A stretch of 64,000 bases of DNA from Parastagonospora avenae f. sp. tritici 18332-5 (Eukaryota; Ascomycota; Dothideomycetes; Pleosporales; Phaeosphaeriaceae). The position numbers and the translations under genes are program-made. The stretch is taken from NCBI GenBank assembly GCA_022559985.1, contig JAFJTR010000052.1:124001-188000 (forward strand), given 5' to 3'. The notes beneath the pieces are model-generated. The model ran no database searches, had not been told where the DNA came from, and saw nothing but the letters and a program-made list of their open reading frames with translations. This document shows, piece after piece, positions 22,468-33,884 of this stretch. The stretch's first letter is position 1; every line of letters starts with the position of its first letter.

Positions 22468-23152
22468 GGTGGTGTGGAGCGTATGGGCCGAGTGCTAGTA
22501 TGAGGGGATCGGCACCCCAGACATACGAGAGCGAGATGCAGGAGTCTTGAAGACAGGTCCAGAGATGCGGGAGGCTACGCGGACTACCCAGCTGCCCAAT
22601 TGGTGGGGCTCGAAGGCTGACAGATGGGCTGGGGCGGTGCGCGCCGAGGATGGCAATCCGGGAATTGATCCGTGTCCCGTGTCTTGTGTAATGCGTGATG
22701 TCGCTGGGGATAATATGCTCCGAGTGGGGACGTTCACTTCACGAGGCGCACAAGAAGATGCATCAAGCAGGGCCGTCATGCAGTGTTCCATTGCTCGCCG
22801 CATTCACCTCGGGCGCAACTGCTGTTCATGCACGCCTGTTCCCGATGGGGCATAGCGTGCCCCGCCTAAAGGTACAGCACGCTTGAGCTCTCACTCACAA
22901 TTCCGCGTCGAGTCTGCTTTGTTCACCAAACAACAATTCTTACTAGACTCCTACACGAGCGCGTTCTTTGAGCCAGCCTCAATCAAGTCCGCGCAAATAA
23001 TCGACTCGGCTTTGTCCGTCATTGCTATCTGAGGAGATCCATAACACCACGACTCGAATCCCCCACATCGGTTCGACACCGCTTCATACACTTTCATAGC
23101 TCGCGGCAGGCTCTCACCACCTCACCGCACACACCACACAAGTATATACGCC
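22468..23152. other. divergent promoter region BZZ1 / DBP5
   Basis: Shared upstream region of two divergent genes. Overlapping open frames at 22495-22886 have no recognisable features. No other element seen. Confidence 0.5.
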
Positions 23153-24762
23153 ATGTCAGCAACAGAACCCACCAAGGAGCCCGCGAAGGAGGAGGTTGCA
23201 GAGGAGTCAACAGTCGCGCAGGCGCAAGCTGATGGCAGCGGTAAGCCCGCCAATGGCTCACCTCTGGCCGAGACCGAGTACAAGGTCGAGGTGAAGCTGG
23301 CCGACATGCAGGCCGACCCGAACAACCCTCTGTACTCGGCTCAGTCCTTTGAGGAGCTTCAGCTGTAGGTCTATCGCTCACGCATGCGCAACTATGACTG
23401 ACTGATCAGGTCCGAGGAACTGCTCAAGGGCGTCCGCAACATGAACTTCCGGAAACCCTCCAAGATTCAAGAAAAGGCTCTACCTCTGCTACTCATGAAC
23501 CCACCCACGAACATGATTGCGCAGTCGCAGTCCGGAACAGGCAAAACTGCTGCGTTCTCCCTCAACATCCTGTCCCGTATCGACCTCAGCAGAAACGAGC
23601 CACAGGCAATCGCTCTAGCTCCCAGCCGAGAACTCGCTCGCCAGATCCTGGGCGTCATCACACACATGGGACAGTTCATGGAGGGCTTGACGACCATGGC
23701 TGCTATTCCAGACCCAACCAGGAGGAACCAGAAGCTCGACGCGCACGTCCTCGTTGGTACACCTGGTACCGTCCAGGAGCAGCTCAAGCGTCGGCTTATC
23801 AAGTCCGATAGCATCAAGATCCTTGTGCTCGACGAGGCCGATAACATGCTGGATCAGCAGGGTATGGGCGACCAATGCACTCGTGTCAAGTCGTAAGTAA
23901 AACATTCCCGTTAGCAGATATCGTGCTAATTCTCGCAGCCTTCTGCCAAAGAACATCCAGACTGTTCTGTTCTCCGCGACGTTCCCACCAGCTGTTATAA
24001 ACTATGCTAACAAGTTTGCGCCCAACTCCAACGTGCTGACCTTGGCGCACGAAGAGCTCACTATTGAGGGCATCAAGCAGCTGTACATCGACATCGACAA
24101 GGACCAAGATAAATATTCAACTCTTCTCAAGTTCTACGGCCTCATGACGCAGGCATCCTCGATCATTTTTGTCAGGGTGAGTATCTTATTTTCAAAACGC
24201 GCCAGCCAGTACTGACAAAACCACAGACCCGAAGGACTGCTGAGGAGCTCGAGAGGCGCATGGTAGCGGAAGGTCACAAGGTCGCTCAACTGAGTGGTGC
24301 TCTAGAGGGCCAGGACCGCGATCGCGTTATTGACCAGTTCCGAAGTGGTGAAGCAAAGGTGCTGATCACCACCAACGTGCTGGCCCGTGGCATTGACGTC
24401 GAGTCGGTGACGATGGTTATCAACTACGTAAGTTGCATGATAATTCTCATTGGAGTCAACACAGTAACCATTTATAGGACGTGCCCACCATGGCCGACGG
24501 AAGGGAAGCAGACCCCGAGACCTACCTTCACCGTATTGGTCGTACCGGTCGATTCGGACGTGTTGGTGTCGCCTTGACCTTTGTTCACGACAAGGCTAGC
24601 TGGCAGCAACTGCACGACATCGCATCATACTTCAAGACCGACCTCCACCCCATCGACACATCCGACTGGGACAACGTCGAGGAAATGATCCAGAAGATCA
24701 TCAAGAGCTCGCGAGCCGGCAAGAGCACCAAGGAGATGACAGAGATGATTACGTCGTCGTAA
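23153..24762 (+). CDS. DBP5: DEAD-box RNA helicase Dbp5 (mRNA export)
   Basis: Five exons: 23153-23364, 23410-23892, 23939-24176, 24227-24427 and 24478-24762; 472 residues. Helicase motifs in order: Q motif region (K-P-S-K-I-Q), I (S-Q-S-G-T-G-K-T), Ia (P-S-R-E-L-A-R), Ib (T-P-G-T), II (D-E-A-D), III (S-A-T), V (A-R-G-I-D) and VI (H-R-I-G-R-T-G-R). The acidic Ala/Glu-rich N terminus and the segment before the Q motif match Dbp5/DDX19 rather than other DEAD-box proteins. Dbp5 acts at the cytoplasmic face of the nuclear pore with Gle1 and Nup159 to strip proteins from exported mRNA, and also in translation termination. Introns are 45-50 bp; intron 3 has a clear ACTGAC branch site. Confidence 0.95.
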
Positions 24763-25056
24763 GAGGCATGATTTCAAGGAAGAGGAATGTTATGAGGACG
24801 AGATTTGTGAAGATTTGGAGGATGTGACGGCTAAGACTTTTACTACGACGATTATGCACACGAAGCGCGACGATGTTTGCCATGCTAACGTCATAGTATG
24901 CGAGCTTTCATGGGACGATGGATTCCCACCCACCACATAGACGGAAAACAAAAACAAATGAACACACCGAGATACCCACAAAACATGCTCGCCTCGTCCT
25001 GAAAGCTGATTACTCATGCCCTCCTACGTGAAACGCCCTCCCATCTCCAGACTCCC

Positions 25057-25846
25057 TCAGCTCTCAAAAGCCGCCGGCGCCGTAACCAGTATCACAATCA
25101 AACTACTCAATATCAACGCCCCCGCAATCACACTCACCACCACGATACTCCCCCGACTCGCAGGGAACTTGCCGCGAATCACATAATGCTGCGCCTCGAA
25201 GTAGCGGTGGAATCCGATCAGTAGCATCACGATGCTTATCCCGATGAACGTTGCGCCGAGGGGTTTGCCCAGGTGCCGGAGGTGGGCTTGAGGGGAGAGG
25301 GATATGTTGAAGTCGGAGTCGGGGGAGGAGGAGGTGGTGGTGGTGGTGGTAAAGGATGAGGGGGAGGTAGATGAGGAGGGAGACTGGTGGTGTTGATGCG
25401 TCTTCTCCAAACTAGTATTCAATCGGAAGAGTTGTGTTATGGCGATGCCGATGGATGCGAAGGAGAGGGATGTGCGGAGCCAGGCTAGGAACGTCCTTTC
25501 TACAATCCCTAAATCAGCCCAAATATCATTTCCTACTTCCCACTCACACACCACTCATACTTGGATGTGGTAGGTAAGAGGGGAGGTAGTACGTACCCAG
25601 GGCTAAATGATCCCTCGCGACACTGCCCTTGTTCTCGAGTTCCACGCTTCCATAGCGCTCCCAGATCGCGCGCCAGCGCGAGTGTTCGCGCTGCTCGACG
25701 GCGACGGCTTCGCGCTCTGCGAGGGCCGTGGGCTTGAATGCGTCTTCAGGCTGGTCGTGTGCGGGCGATATCGAGCCGTAGTCTTGTGGAGTGGTCGAGG
25801 ATGTGGGGGTTTCGGCGATGCGTTTGCGGGGGTGGGATTGCTGCAT
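25057..25846 (-). CDS. DUF202 (YidH-type) membrane protein
   Basis: Exons 25597-25846 and 25057-25499; 230 residues. The DUF202 signature L-A-L-E-R-T-F-L-A-W-L-R-T-S is rebuilt exactly across the 97-bp intron (GTACGT..GTAG), which fixes the junction. Three membrane segments are visible: one directly after the signature, one near G-A-T-F-I-G-I-S-I-V-M-L-L-I-G, and one at the C terminus (V-V-V-S-V-I-A-G-A-L-I-L). The loop between the first two holds a His/Ser/Thr low-complexity insert (about 110-140) from a GGT/GGA-rich tract. DUF202 proteins are small membrane proteins; some fungal and plant relatives bear on vacuolar transport, but function here is unknown. Start chosen at ATG 25846 because the longer frame opens at GTG. 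Confidence 0.85.
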
Positions 25847-26520
25847 GACTTGCTTCTCCTCCTTCTTGTTGGTAATTGGCGGTAACGGTGACTTCCTCAC
25901 TGCTCTTGCGGGTTACGACAGAGAATTCAGTGAGGTCCAGAGATTGGTACACTGTAGAGATCATGCACACGGTGCTGAGGCACCGGATCGCATGTCCGCG
26001 GGAGAGATAGACTTGCTCGACCCGGGAACTCGGCTCAGCGCAGGGAACCCTTCGATGTCGCGCATCGCTGTAGATCAGAGGTCCGATGTCGACAGTAGCA
26101 GTGCGTACAGTGCGTGATACCGCGTGGGTCTGACGCAAGACGGGAGGAAAGCAATTGGCCTATGAAAAGTCGCAGGGTCCTGGTGGAGAGGGTGGAGAGG
26201 ACTCCCGCGGAGGCTTGCATTGGCGCATCCACATCTTCACAAGATCACGACAGACTTGTAGTGAAAGCACTACGATACTTGTACAATAATTCTATTTGGA
26301 TATCCTGAATTTCCGCGCTGGTGTAAACCGTGCCAGCCAGTTCAACTGATGGTAAAGTACAAAAAAAAGACGCTATGTAGTATACGTGACAAGACATTTG
26401 TAGCGCCCAATGGCGTTTTTGTAGTATGGTATGATACCTTTCCGATGGAACGCCGCTCACTGTCTGCCGGGCCGTCGTTCAAAAGTAGATTCTCGTGATC
26501 GCCGTGGTGGGTTTCATCCT
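25847..26520. other. intergenic
   Basis: Upstream of the DUF202 gene and downstream of MNN9, both on the minus strand. Overlapping open frames show no domain features. Nothing else seen. Confidence 0.5.
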
Positions 26521-27683
26521 TCACTCGTTGTAGTGGTAAACCTGTGCGATTGTTAGTAACCATGATCTTCTGATCTTCTGCATGAAAGGCTGGATCTTAC
26601 AAGATAGTTTGGCAGACCCCAGCTTTCCCAGTTCAATCGCGCAGCCATCTTAGCGAATCCCTCTGTCTCGATGAGGTGGTAGAAGGCGAATGGTGGGAAC
26701 ATTGCGCCGTCGCGGTGGACCTCAGCCTTGACGAGCAGAGTTGCGCCGCCCACGCCATCGAGCTTCGTCTTCGCCGTCTTGTCCGCAGAAGGATCGTACA
26801 TCTTCGCCATCAAGCTGCGGTATGTGGGCATCTCTGCATAGCCCTCGAGCAGGATGTCGTCCTTGCCCATTTTTGCGCCCAGTTCCTGCGCAGTCGGGCT
26901 GTCGATCCAGTTGTTGAAGTCGTATTCGCGGATGTCGTTGGTCTTCTTCTCTTCGTTATAGTATCTCTGGAAGCAGTTGGGGACGATGATGGGGACATCG
27001 TGCTCGGCAAGGTCCTGGATGAGGGATGGTGGAGTCTCCACGATGTCAGCATCCATCCAGAGTACCCAAGACGTAGTTGGTCCCATCGTTGTGAAGAGCA
27101 GCGAGTTGCGTGCCTTTGCCATAGCCGCGCGCCGCGACCTCTGGTTCTCCATCTTGTGTCGCTCAGACTCGACCTGGCTCTGTAGCGGGTTCTCGGTGTC
27201 CTGGCGGAGGATCGTCACAGCGGCAAACCGCTTGCCTTTCGGTCCTGATTGCGTCTTTGCGACTTGGGTCTGCAGCGCTGCGTATGCTGCATTGCCCTCC
27301 TTCGTTTTTGGTATTATGAATCCCAAGGAGATGAGGCCGTGAGGGTAGGTGAGCTTCGCCAGGTTGTCCCAGTATTCCTGATAGAACCGCGCCATGGGCG
27401 TCAGGATCAGGACGGTTTCCTCATTTTCGATCGGGGTTTTCGAAGTAGTCAGATTGTTCATATAATAATGTACAACGGGCGGGGCTGCCTGCGGTGCATT
27501 TGACTTAGACTTTCTAAAGGGCAGCGACGGAGGCGACAGCGGATTTGTTGCAGTCTCCCCGGACCCTTTCTTGCCGATGACAGGCGCATCGCCGCCGGAG
27601 AAGAAGAAGACGAAGAAGCCTATGCACAGGATCGCAGCGAGGACGATGGTGATGGGATTGGAGCGTCGGAAGGAGCGGGACAT
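26521..27683 (-). CDS. MNN9: Mnn9-type alpha-mannosyltransferase subunit (GT62)
   Basis: Exons 26601-27683 and 26521-26541; 367 residues. Type II membrane topology: short basic N terminus, then one membrane segment (about 11-29), then a luminal catalytic domain of the Anp1/Van1/Mnn9 family (GT62). The metal-binding D-A-D is seen in W-V-L-W-M-D-A-D-I-V. Mnn9 is a subunit of Golgi mannan polymerase complexes that extend the alpha-1,6 backbone of N-linked mannan. The second exon encodes only six residues (V-Y-H-Y-N-E) plus stop, but this ending is the normal family C terminus after P-N-Y. The 59-bp intron has a textbook TACTAAC branch site. Without splicing, the protein would end in an unrelated tail. 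Confidence 0.93.
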
Positions 27684-28246
27684 GTTGGCGGTCGGACTAG
27701 AAAACAGGGCGAACCGCGGTTGCCAGTGTTGAGCCGTCTATAAAAGGTGCATCAGAAGGAAAAGTACAGGCTGGTGGTGAGATGACCGTCCGGGCGTCGG
27801 CGCAAGGAGGTGGGAGACGTGGCCGCACTGGCGCGCGGACAGTGTCTTCAGCAGGCGCGGAATCGCAGAACAAGCCGGTCGATGGCAGCGCAGGAGGACG
27901 CAAAGAGCACAATTGGCCTCTTGTGCTTGCAGGCAGATGTCAGGAGTGGCTTCTTGTCAGTTGTCCATCGCCCTTGCCTGAACCGTAGTTACGGCTCTCG
28001 GCTTAGTCACCCAAAGTTTCATCGCCCACTAGTTTCGCGGAGGTGCTGCGGGAGCTCCGAGTCTTGACCTCATGGACAGCCCCAACACCAAATCCAGGAC
28101 CCGCGCTTGTCTCTGCTGCAGGACCTCACCAGCATGTGCGGCTAGATATAACACATGACAAAGGACCCTGACAAGTATTCGCGACCCTAGCCCTCGCCAA
28201 CAAAAATCATTTGCATTCCATATCACAACCATACTCAGACTCTTGC
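27684..28246. other. divergent promoter region
   Basis: Between MNN9 (minus) and the long gene starting at 28247 (plus). A TATAAAAG motif lies at about 27738 on the plus strand. No gene seen. Confidence 0.45.
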
Positions 28247-31200
28247 ATGCCCTCCAAGTGCTCCAGCTTGTCTGGACTGAGGCTCTATCCTCGAGTCACA
28301 TCATGGTCGACTAGTCCCCGACCACTGCCTCGCGGTCTCACGCCCCAATGGCAGATTCTGAGGAATCTTCACTCTTCTCGCACGTCATGTCGCATACCTC
28401 TTTACACAAAATCTTCACTCTTCGGGAGCAGGCGAGGATATGCGGAGACTGCGAAGCCCGATAGCACTGCCTTGCCACCAATACGGAAGCTCAATAGCGC
28501 CATCTTGATTCCCAGTTCTGTCAAAGACACTGTGAGTACTAGATACCCCCTCTACTCCCAAGTCACGACTAATTCAACAGCAACCGGACACTATAGTCAA
28601 CCATATCCAGCCGCTCCCAAGATCTGATGTCTACCGAAACACCTTTTGCGTTTTCCTTGTCACGCCTTCGTTTGCGCCGTGGCTTGTCGATGATGAATTC
28701 TTCCTCGCCAAAGCAATTCGCCGGGCGTTCAGCAACGCACACAGGGACCTTCCCATACAAGCAATATGTGCTGTGGTTGACAAACTGCCTGCTGGTAGAG
28801 CCATGACGTCTGGGATGCCGTTTCAAGACATTGTGAAGCAGCGTTACACCGAGCCACCGGTAGGTGACCCGGGGTTCGAAGGGATTGCCTACGTGATGCT
28901 TCCAAGTTCCGCCTCGGTACCTTCAACCGCTCCACGATCACCCGACAAGGGTGCTATTGACTTCATACTGTCCGGACACACAGGAGCCAAACGCCCATAT
29001 AGCGATACTTGGCGACTCCCCCTCGCGAACACCGTGTTCCAGACCGGATCACCTACCACCATGTACTACACGAATTGGACATTGGACGCCAAAGACAAGG
29101 CTCTGGCTCTACAGGAGCGGACAGATGTAACACACCATGGTGTTCGAATGGCTGCATCCGGCACTGGATCAGGCCAAATGTCTTCAGTACTCAGTATACC
29201 ACTTCTACCACTAACGTTCCCCCGAACAGTGGAAGGAGGTATGGGCAATATTATTCGGCGTATTATTGATGACGAGGGGCAAAGTGTGACTGCTGCTTCA
29301 GAGCTCGAGAAGGTCGTTCCTCGGTTCTTCAAAGCACGTGGAGAGTCGGCACAGCCAACGACAGCTTGGGCTTTGGTCATGCGTGGAAGGAAAAGACGGG
29401 ACAAAGAGATCAAAACAAAATGGATACTCGGCAAGAACATCCTCAAATCAGAAAAAGGAAAGAACATGTATGAAACGTTGTGGGATCGTCTATGGCAAAG
29501 TAACCCAACTCGGTGGGCCACGTATGTGTCGACAGCAATTGCAGAGGGAGCTAGTCTGCATCGAGTTCTCAGTGGAGGAGGCGGCTGGGGCAAAAAGGCA
29601 GGTTTATTGTCGCTTGATCCAGTGCCTGTGAGCGAAGAAGTTCCCATTCGCATGGAGGATGCAACTAGCGGATTTGAGGGGCCGGGCGACTTCTCCACAG
29701 CCCTGACGCCAGTGGTGCGTGACGGTGACGCTATACAATTCTTCATTGCGCCCACTTCGGCAAGTGAAGTTGACGGAGACAAGGCTTTGGAAAACCTGAA
29801 GTCACTACCAAAGCAGAGAGCCCTAGGCTGGGAGCTTGGTACAATCCCTAGCACGGTCGACTCTTTTCCAGGCGGTTCATGGCAGCACGTTGGAGCAGAC
29901 TCTGAATACATTGCCGTGTTCAGAAACAGTTTTGGTGCCCTGTCCGAAGGTGGCATGACACTCACTCGGCGCCGTGCTGAGGGCCGACAACATCCGTTCT
30001 ATACATTCGGAACAACTACAATCGATGTGCCATATTCGCGTTTGTGGAGTGTCGAGCTGGCCGATGAGGACATGTCGAACAATGATGTACGTGACCAAGA
30101 CTAGGACGGTCAAGAAATCGCAGTCTCGATATCTGATGCTCCCTTAGATAAAGTTTAGCTGGCAACACGAATCTCAGCAATTGTTGCATCGCCTAGAGAA
30201 GCGAGACCCAAAATTACCACCTCTAATTCGCAAAACCACTACTGCAAATGCATCTAAGTCAGGACTAATTTCCGAACAATATTCAAAGATCGCTGACGCC
30301 ATTACGGTATTGACGCAAGAACAGAAGTCAGTCCTGAGATTCATACACGAGCACAGACGCCGAACTGTCCAGCAAGTGAAACTTTTGTGCAAGCTTCTGA
30401 TAGCGGTTGAAAGAGATGTGGAGAATGGTGGCTTCGTCCTTTATCAGCTGCGGATCATGGTGAACAGAATCTCACATCGCATGTGGACAAGATTTTCAAG
30501 AGCGCGTCGTGAACAATCACTTCAAACTCATCGTTATCCTGTCATGCCCGGAGAGGTGCGGATTCACCGGTTCGTTAGCGGATCTAGTGATGGTAACAGC
30601 CCCGAGATTGAAACTTCGATTGCGGAGAAGCAAGCAGCCAGAGAAAAGCACCGACTCGGTGTACCCAGGCAACGGCAACGTGTGGTCGATTTCTCCGAGT
30701 TTCTGCGCAGGACACCGAGTATCATGGACGAAGACAAACATTTAGCTGATAGAAGGCTTTCAGATGGTTTTGGAGTCGTTTCAACTCTTGAGAAGCAAGT
30801 CAACGATTTGGATGCCAGCACATGCGCTCTCCATAACGGTCTGCGGACAGCGCTGGCTGCACTGGACCGGCTCGAACGGATCACACATGCTACGAACAAA
30901 AGTGCATTCCAAATATACAGCACTCATGTTGATCTGCACTTACGCCTTCTTAAGATGGTAAGATCTCGACAGGGAAGAGCAGATAGGCCGGGCAGAGCCC
31001 ACAAGTATATGCACGTTCCGCTGCTAGAAGCACACATGGCGCAGCTACAAGCCTTTGACGAAATGCTCTTCGCGCCCGGCACGAAAACGACCCCAGAGCA
31101 GCTTCGCAAGAGCCTGAATAAACAAGTCTACCAGCACCCCGTGCAGCAATACCTCACGCGGCGCGTATGGCTCCAGGTCGGCAGAAACATCACAAACGCC

Positions 31201-31620
31201 TCCCAGCAAGCCTTCGGCAAACTCAGGGTCCGTCACCACTTGACATACGCCAGCGAAAGCAGAGCTCGCAGACCCTCACAGCCTGAAGTCCGTTTCCAAA
31301 TGCCGAGACCACCGCCTGCCAATCGTGCGCGCATCAGGCGACACTACGCTTCGCTTCTACGCGTCAAGAAGCACGCGAGTATCCGGCCGCGACAGAGAAA
31401 TAGCGGGAGACGACGGACACCAATGCAGCCGCGCAAGCGGGCTAAAGAAGAATTGCTCCAGACGGTCAGCTCGTGGCTTGGTGGCGCGACATCGGTGTCG
31501 AAAATGGCTGGGGCGGCGAGGAGGGTGGGGCGGTCAAGGCCGTTTGGGAGTAAGGTTTTTGGTAATAGTGCTGGAGAAGGAGGTGTGGAGAATGAGGGAG
31601 GTGATGATGGAAAGACTTGA
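28247..31620 (+). CDS. long unrecognised protein, mitochondrial-type N terminus
   Basis: Proposed exons 28247-28531, 28581-30086 and 30148-31620; 1087 residues. The N terminus is rich in Arg, Ser and Leu and almost free of acidic residues for about 70 residues, typical of a mitochondrial presequence. The first two thirds include a Gly-rich loop (S-G-G-G-G-W-G-K-K-A-G). The last third is strongly basic, with helical stretches and a Ser/Gly tail. I recognise no family. Intron 1 is 49 bp (GTGAGT, GACTAAT, ACAG). Intron 2 (30087-30147, 61 bp) has GTACGT, a CTGAT-like branch site and CTTAG. Unspliced, the second exon would end at 30104, and the third exon would have no in-frame ATG until 30457. 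That is why I favour one gene. Two adjacent genes remain possible. Confidence 0.6.
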
Positions 31621-33211
31621 AGGAAGACGATGGTACGCAATGTTGAAGGATCAGATGGCGGAAGTGTAGGTGTATAAATATTCTGGAGATGTCGAAAAAG
31701 TCAAGTCGGTAGTTCATGTCCTGTTATTTCACACGTCCGAGCTTCGAGAATATGTATAAATATCAGCCCTTCCACAGCTCTTCCTTCTCCTGCTACAAAT
31801 CATTCTTTGCAATCTTCTTCCAAAATGGATCACATCAGAGCCGATGTGACAAAAATGCAGCTGGCTTGTACAGATGTTTCTCGGGCTTCTGCGTCTGTCT
31901 AAAAACTGAATCGCTTTCTCCAAATGTGCACTTCCTCGAGCGCGTCAAAAGCCTCCAGAAACGATATAATGTGTCTTCGCCGCTCGACCTTTTGGAACCG
32001 ATAAGAATGTCGGATTGGCATATGGACGATTTTCGTCTCTTCCCGTCACTCGACTCTCTTCGAAAAACCAGAAGATATGGTGCAATGTCTTTTCCCACCT
32101 TATCTCATACAAAATCCTCTTTTCAAAGATTGACACGCGCTGGCCTTGAGCTCTTCAAAAAAAGATAGGAGAGCGGAACATGTCTTCTGCTCTGGCTTCA
32201 AAACCTCGAACCATGATCTTCATGCCCGCCCATCCCTCCAGCGCAGAACAACACCAACTTAAGTTCCATGTCCGAAGTCCCGGTTTGTGCAGCAATAAAA
32301 TGGATCACGGTACTACTCATGTGTGTCATATCCCATACGACGTGCTACCATGTCTAACTCTCGCTTTCTTCGCACGCAAACAAAACGTGTGGTTTGGGGC
32401 GCGCATGGAGATTTGCTGTGGGTCAGAACTTGAGAGGCTTAGTGCGATGTCGACTTGGTGCAAGAGAGGTGTATAAATACTTCTGTGGGCTCGGGTTTGA
32501 GGATTTGTTTATCACAAAGTTTGGTGTACTTGTCCAAGAACATTCAAATACAAGGGCATGATGAAGTCGGGACTGACGAGTTTTGGAAGATCGTAATTTG
32601 ACTTTCATCATGACTCAGTGGTTTTCCGGGCTTCGTACTACCTGTTCATCATTGTAAGTACATCTATGTATCAAGACGTATGATATCAGCCCAAGGCATT
32701 TGAATTTGGTCAAAATCCAACGTTATCCACATATATGAGTCCTGTGCACAGTGACCGCTACCCTAAAACCCACGTTTCCTTCTCGTTCCTTCTCCAACCT
32801 CGCTGTATGGTCAGAACAAATACAAATATCAAAGCTGACACGCTGTGAAGGCAGACTCTGCGAGAAGAAGCAATGGCAGAGTTCACGGACTGGCACGAGA
32901 ATAAAAGGATGCCTAAAACTGCACATGTCCGCACGCCACGATACTATGAGGTTAGCAGTCAGTAAGCAAAAAGTTTCCTAAAGAAAAACGGCGATATGCG
33001 CATATAAGGTATTACCCCTACTGCCACGATCCTGTGTGAAAAGGCTGCAAAAGAGATATACAGTCTGCTACATGTTTAATTTTAACGAGCACGTGCTGAC
33101 GGTGAGAGACTTTGCGGAGTACAATGATTTGCTTTCGAGCTGCTTCTTTGCCTACGTATCACCGAACTCCCAAATTTTCCAGGCAGAGATGTCGGCCACC
33201 AGCCATGCTAA
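31621..33211. other. left part of lower-GC, gene-poor island
   Basis: Visibly more A/T-rich than the flanking genic DNA. Open frames with ATG exist (31716-32168; 32180-32476, plus) but show no domain, signal peptide or codon pattern I would trust. TATAAATA-like strings occur at about 31672, 31754 and 32472. Confidence 0.5.
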
Positions 33212-33884
33212 CTAACAATCAAAGGGGCACTGCCAAAGCGTATCGGTCGTCTCAGAGCAGTCTTTCTGAAAGTACTCCTTTCCTCCGTACTGGTAACGTA
33301 TTCGCTTAAATCCTCCAGCTTCTTTGGGACCAATATTAGAGGCACCCATATACAAGTGCGTACCGTAATTTGTAGTAATATGCGCACTGTAGTCACCGGT
33401 ATTTTGAATCTCCCCATCTTTCTTGATATCGTTGCATTGGCCACCGACGACGGTGATGCTGCGGGGATTTTTCGCTGTAGCGCGATACCACACTAGCATA
33501 GCACACTTGTGCTCTCCGGGATTTGTGCATTGGACCGGGAGGCGGCGAGCCTATGATGTAGTCAGAAATGTATAATGAAATGTTCCACACGAGTCACTCC
33601 GGAGTCTATGATAGTGTGACGTGACCGCATCACAGAGGATACAGTGCATTCGGACTGGTATGCGCTGAACAGATGTCTGGCATTGCTGAAAATCGTTTCA
33701 AAATCGTCCAAACACGGTTTTAAGATTGTCAGAGTCCGTTTATGCTATCATAGACCATGTATGTGCCGTACGGTCGTCGCGAGAGGTGACTTACCTCGAT
33801 GGAAGCAGAACCGCTTTCCACAGTTGGCAAAGCTTCGATGGTGCCGGCAAGTGCTGCCAGTCCTACGATACTGGAGAGCTTCAT
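33212..33884 (-). CDS. small secreted cysteine-rich protein (candidate effector)
   Basis: Two exons, 33795-33884 and 33212-33550; 142 residues. Exon 1 encodes a signal peptide: M-K-L-S-S-I-V-G-L-A-A-L-A-G, likely cleaved near A-L-P. Exon 2 carries six cysteines and no others: Q-C-T and K-C-A near its start, G-G-Q-C-N in the middle, and three at the end (K-D-C, W-Q-C, F-D-C-stop). Six cysteines can form three disulphides. The 244-bp intron has GTAAGT, a TTCTGACTAC branch site and ATAG, and joins the exons in phase 0. No family recognised. Size, secretion signal, cysteine number and position alone in a gene-poor island resemble effector-type proteins of plant- or host-associated fungi; this is inference. 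The second exon alone opens at an internal ATG (33499) and would lack the signal peptide. Confidence 0.75.

Noticed and set aside
23060..23080. GGTTCGACACC resembling a Pol III B box
   Set aside because: It lies in the DBP5 leader with no A box or cloverleaf around it.
29066..29965. 299-residue minus-strand open frame
   Set aside because: Antisense shadow of the long plus-strand gene; no domain features.
31716..32168. 150-residue plus-strand frame with ATG
   Set aside because: Phe/Ser/Lys-rich composition follows local base content; no signal peptide or domain. Not excluded, but not supportable.
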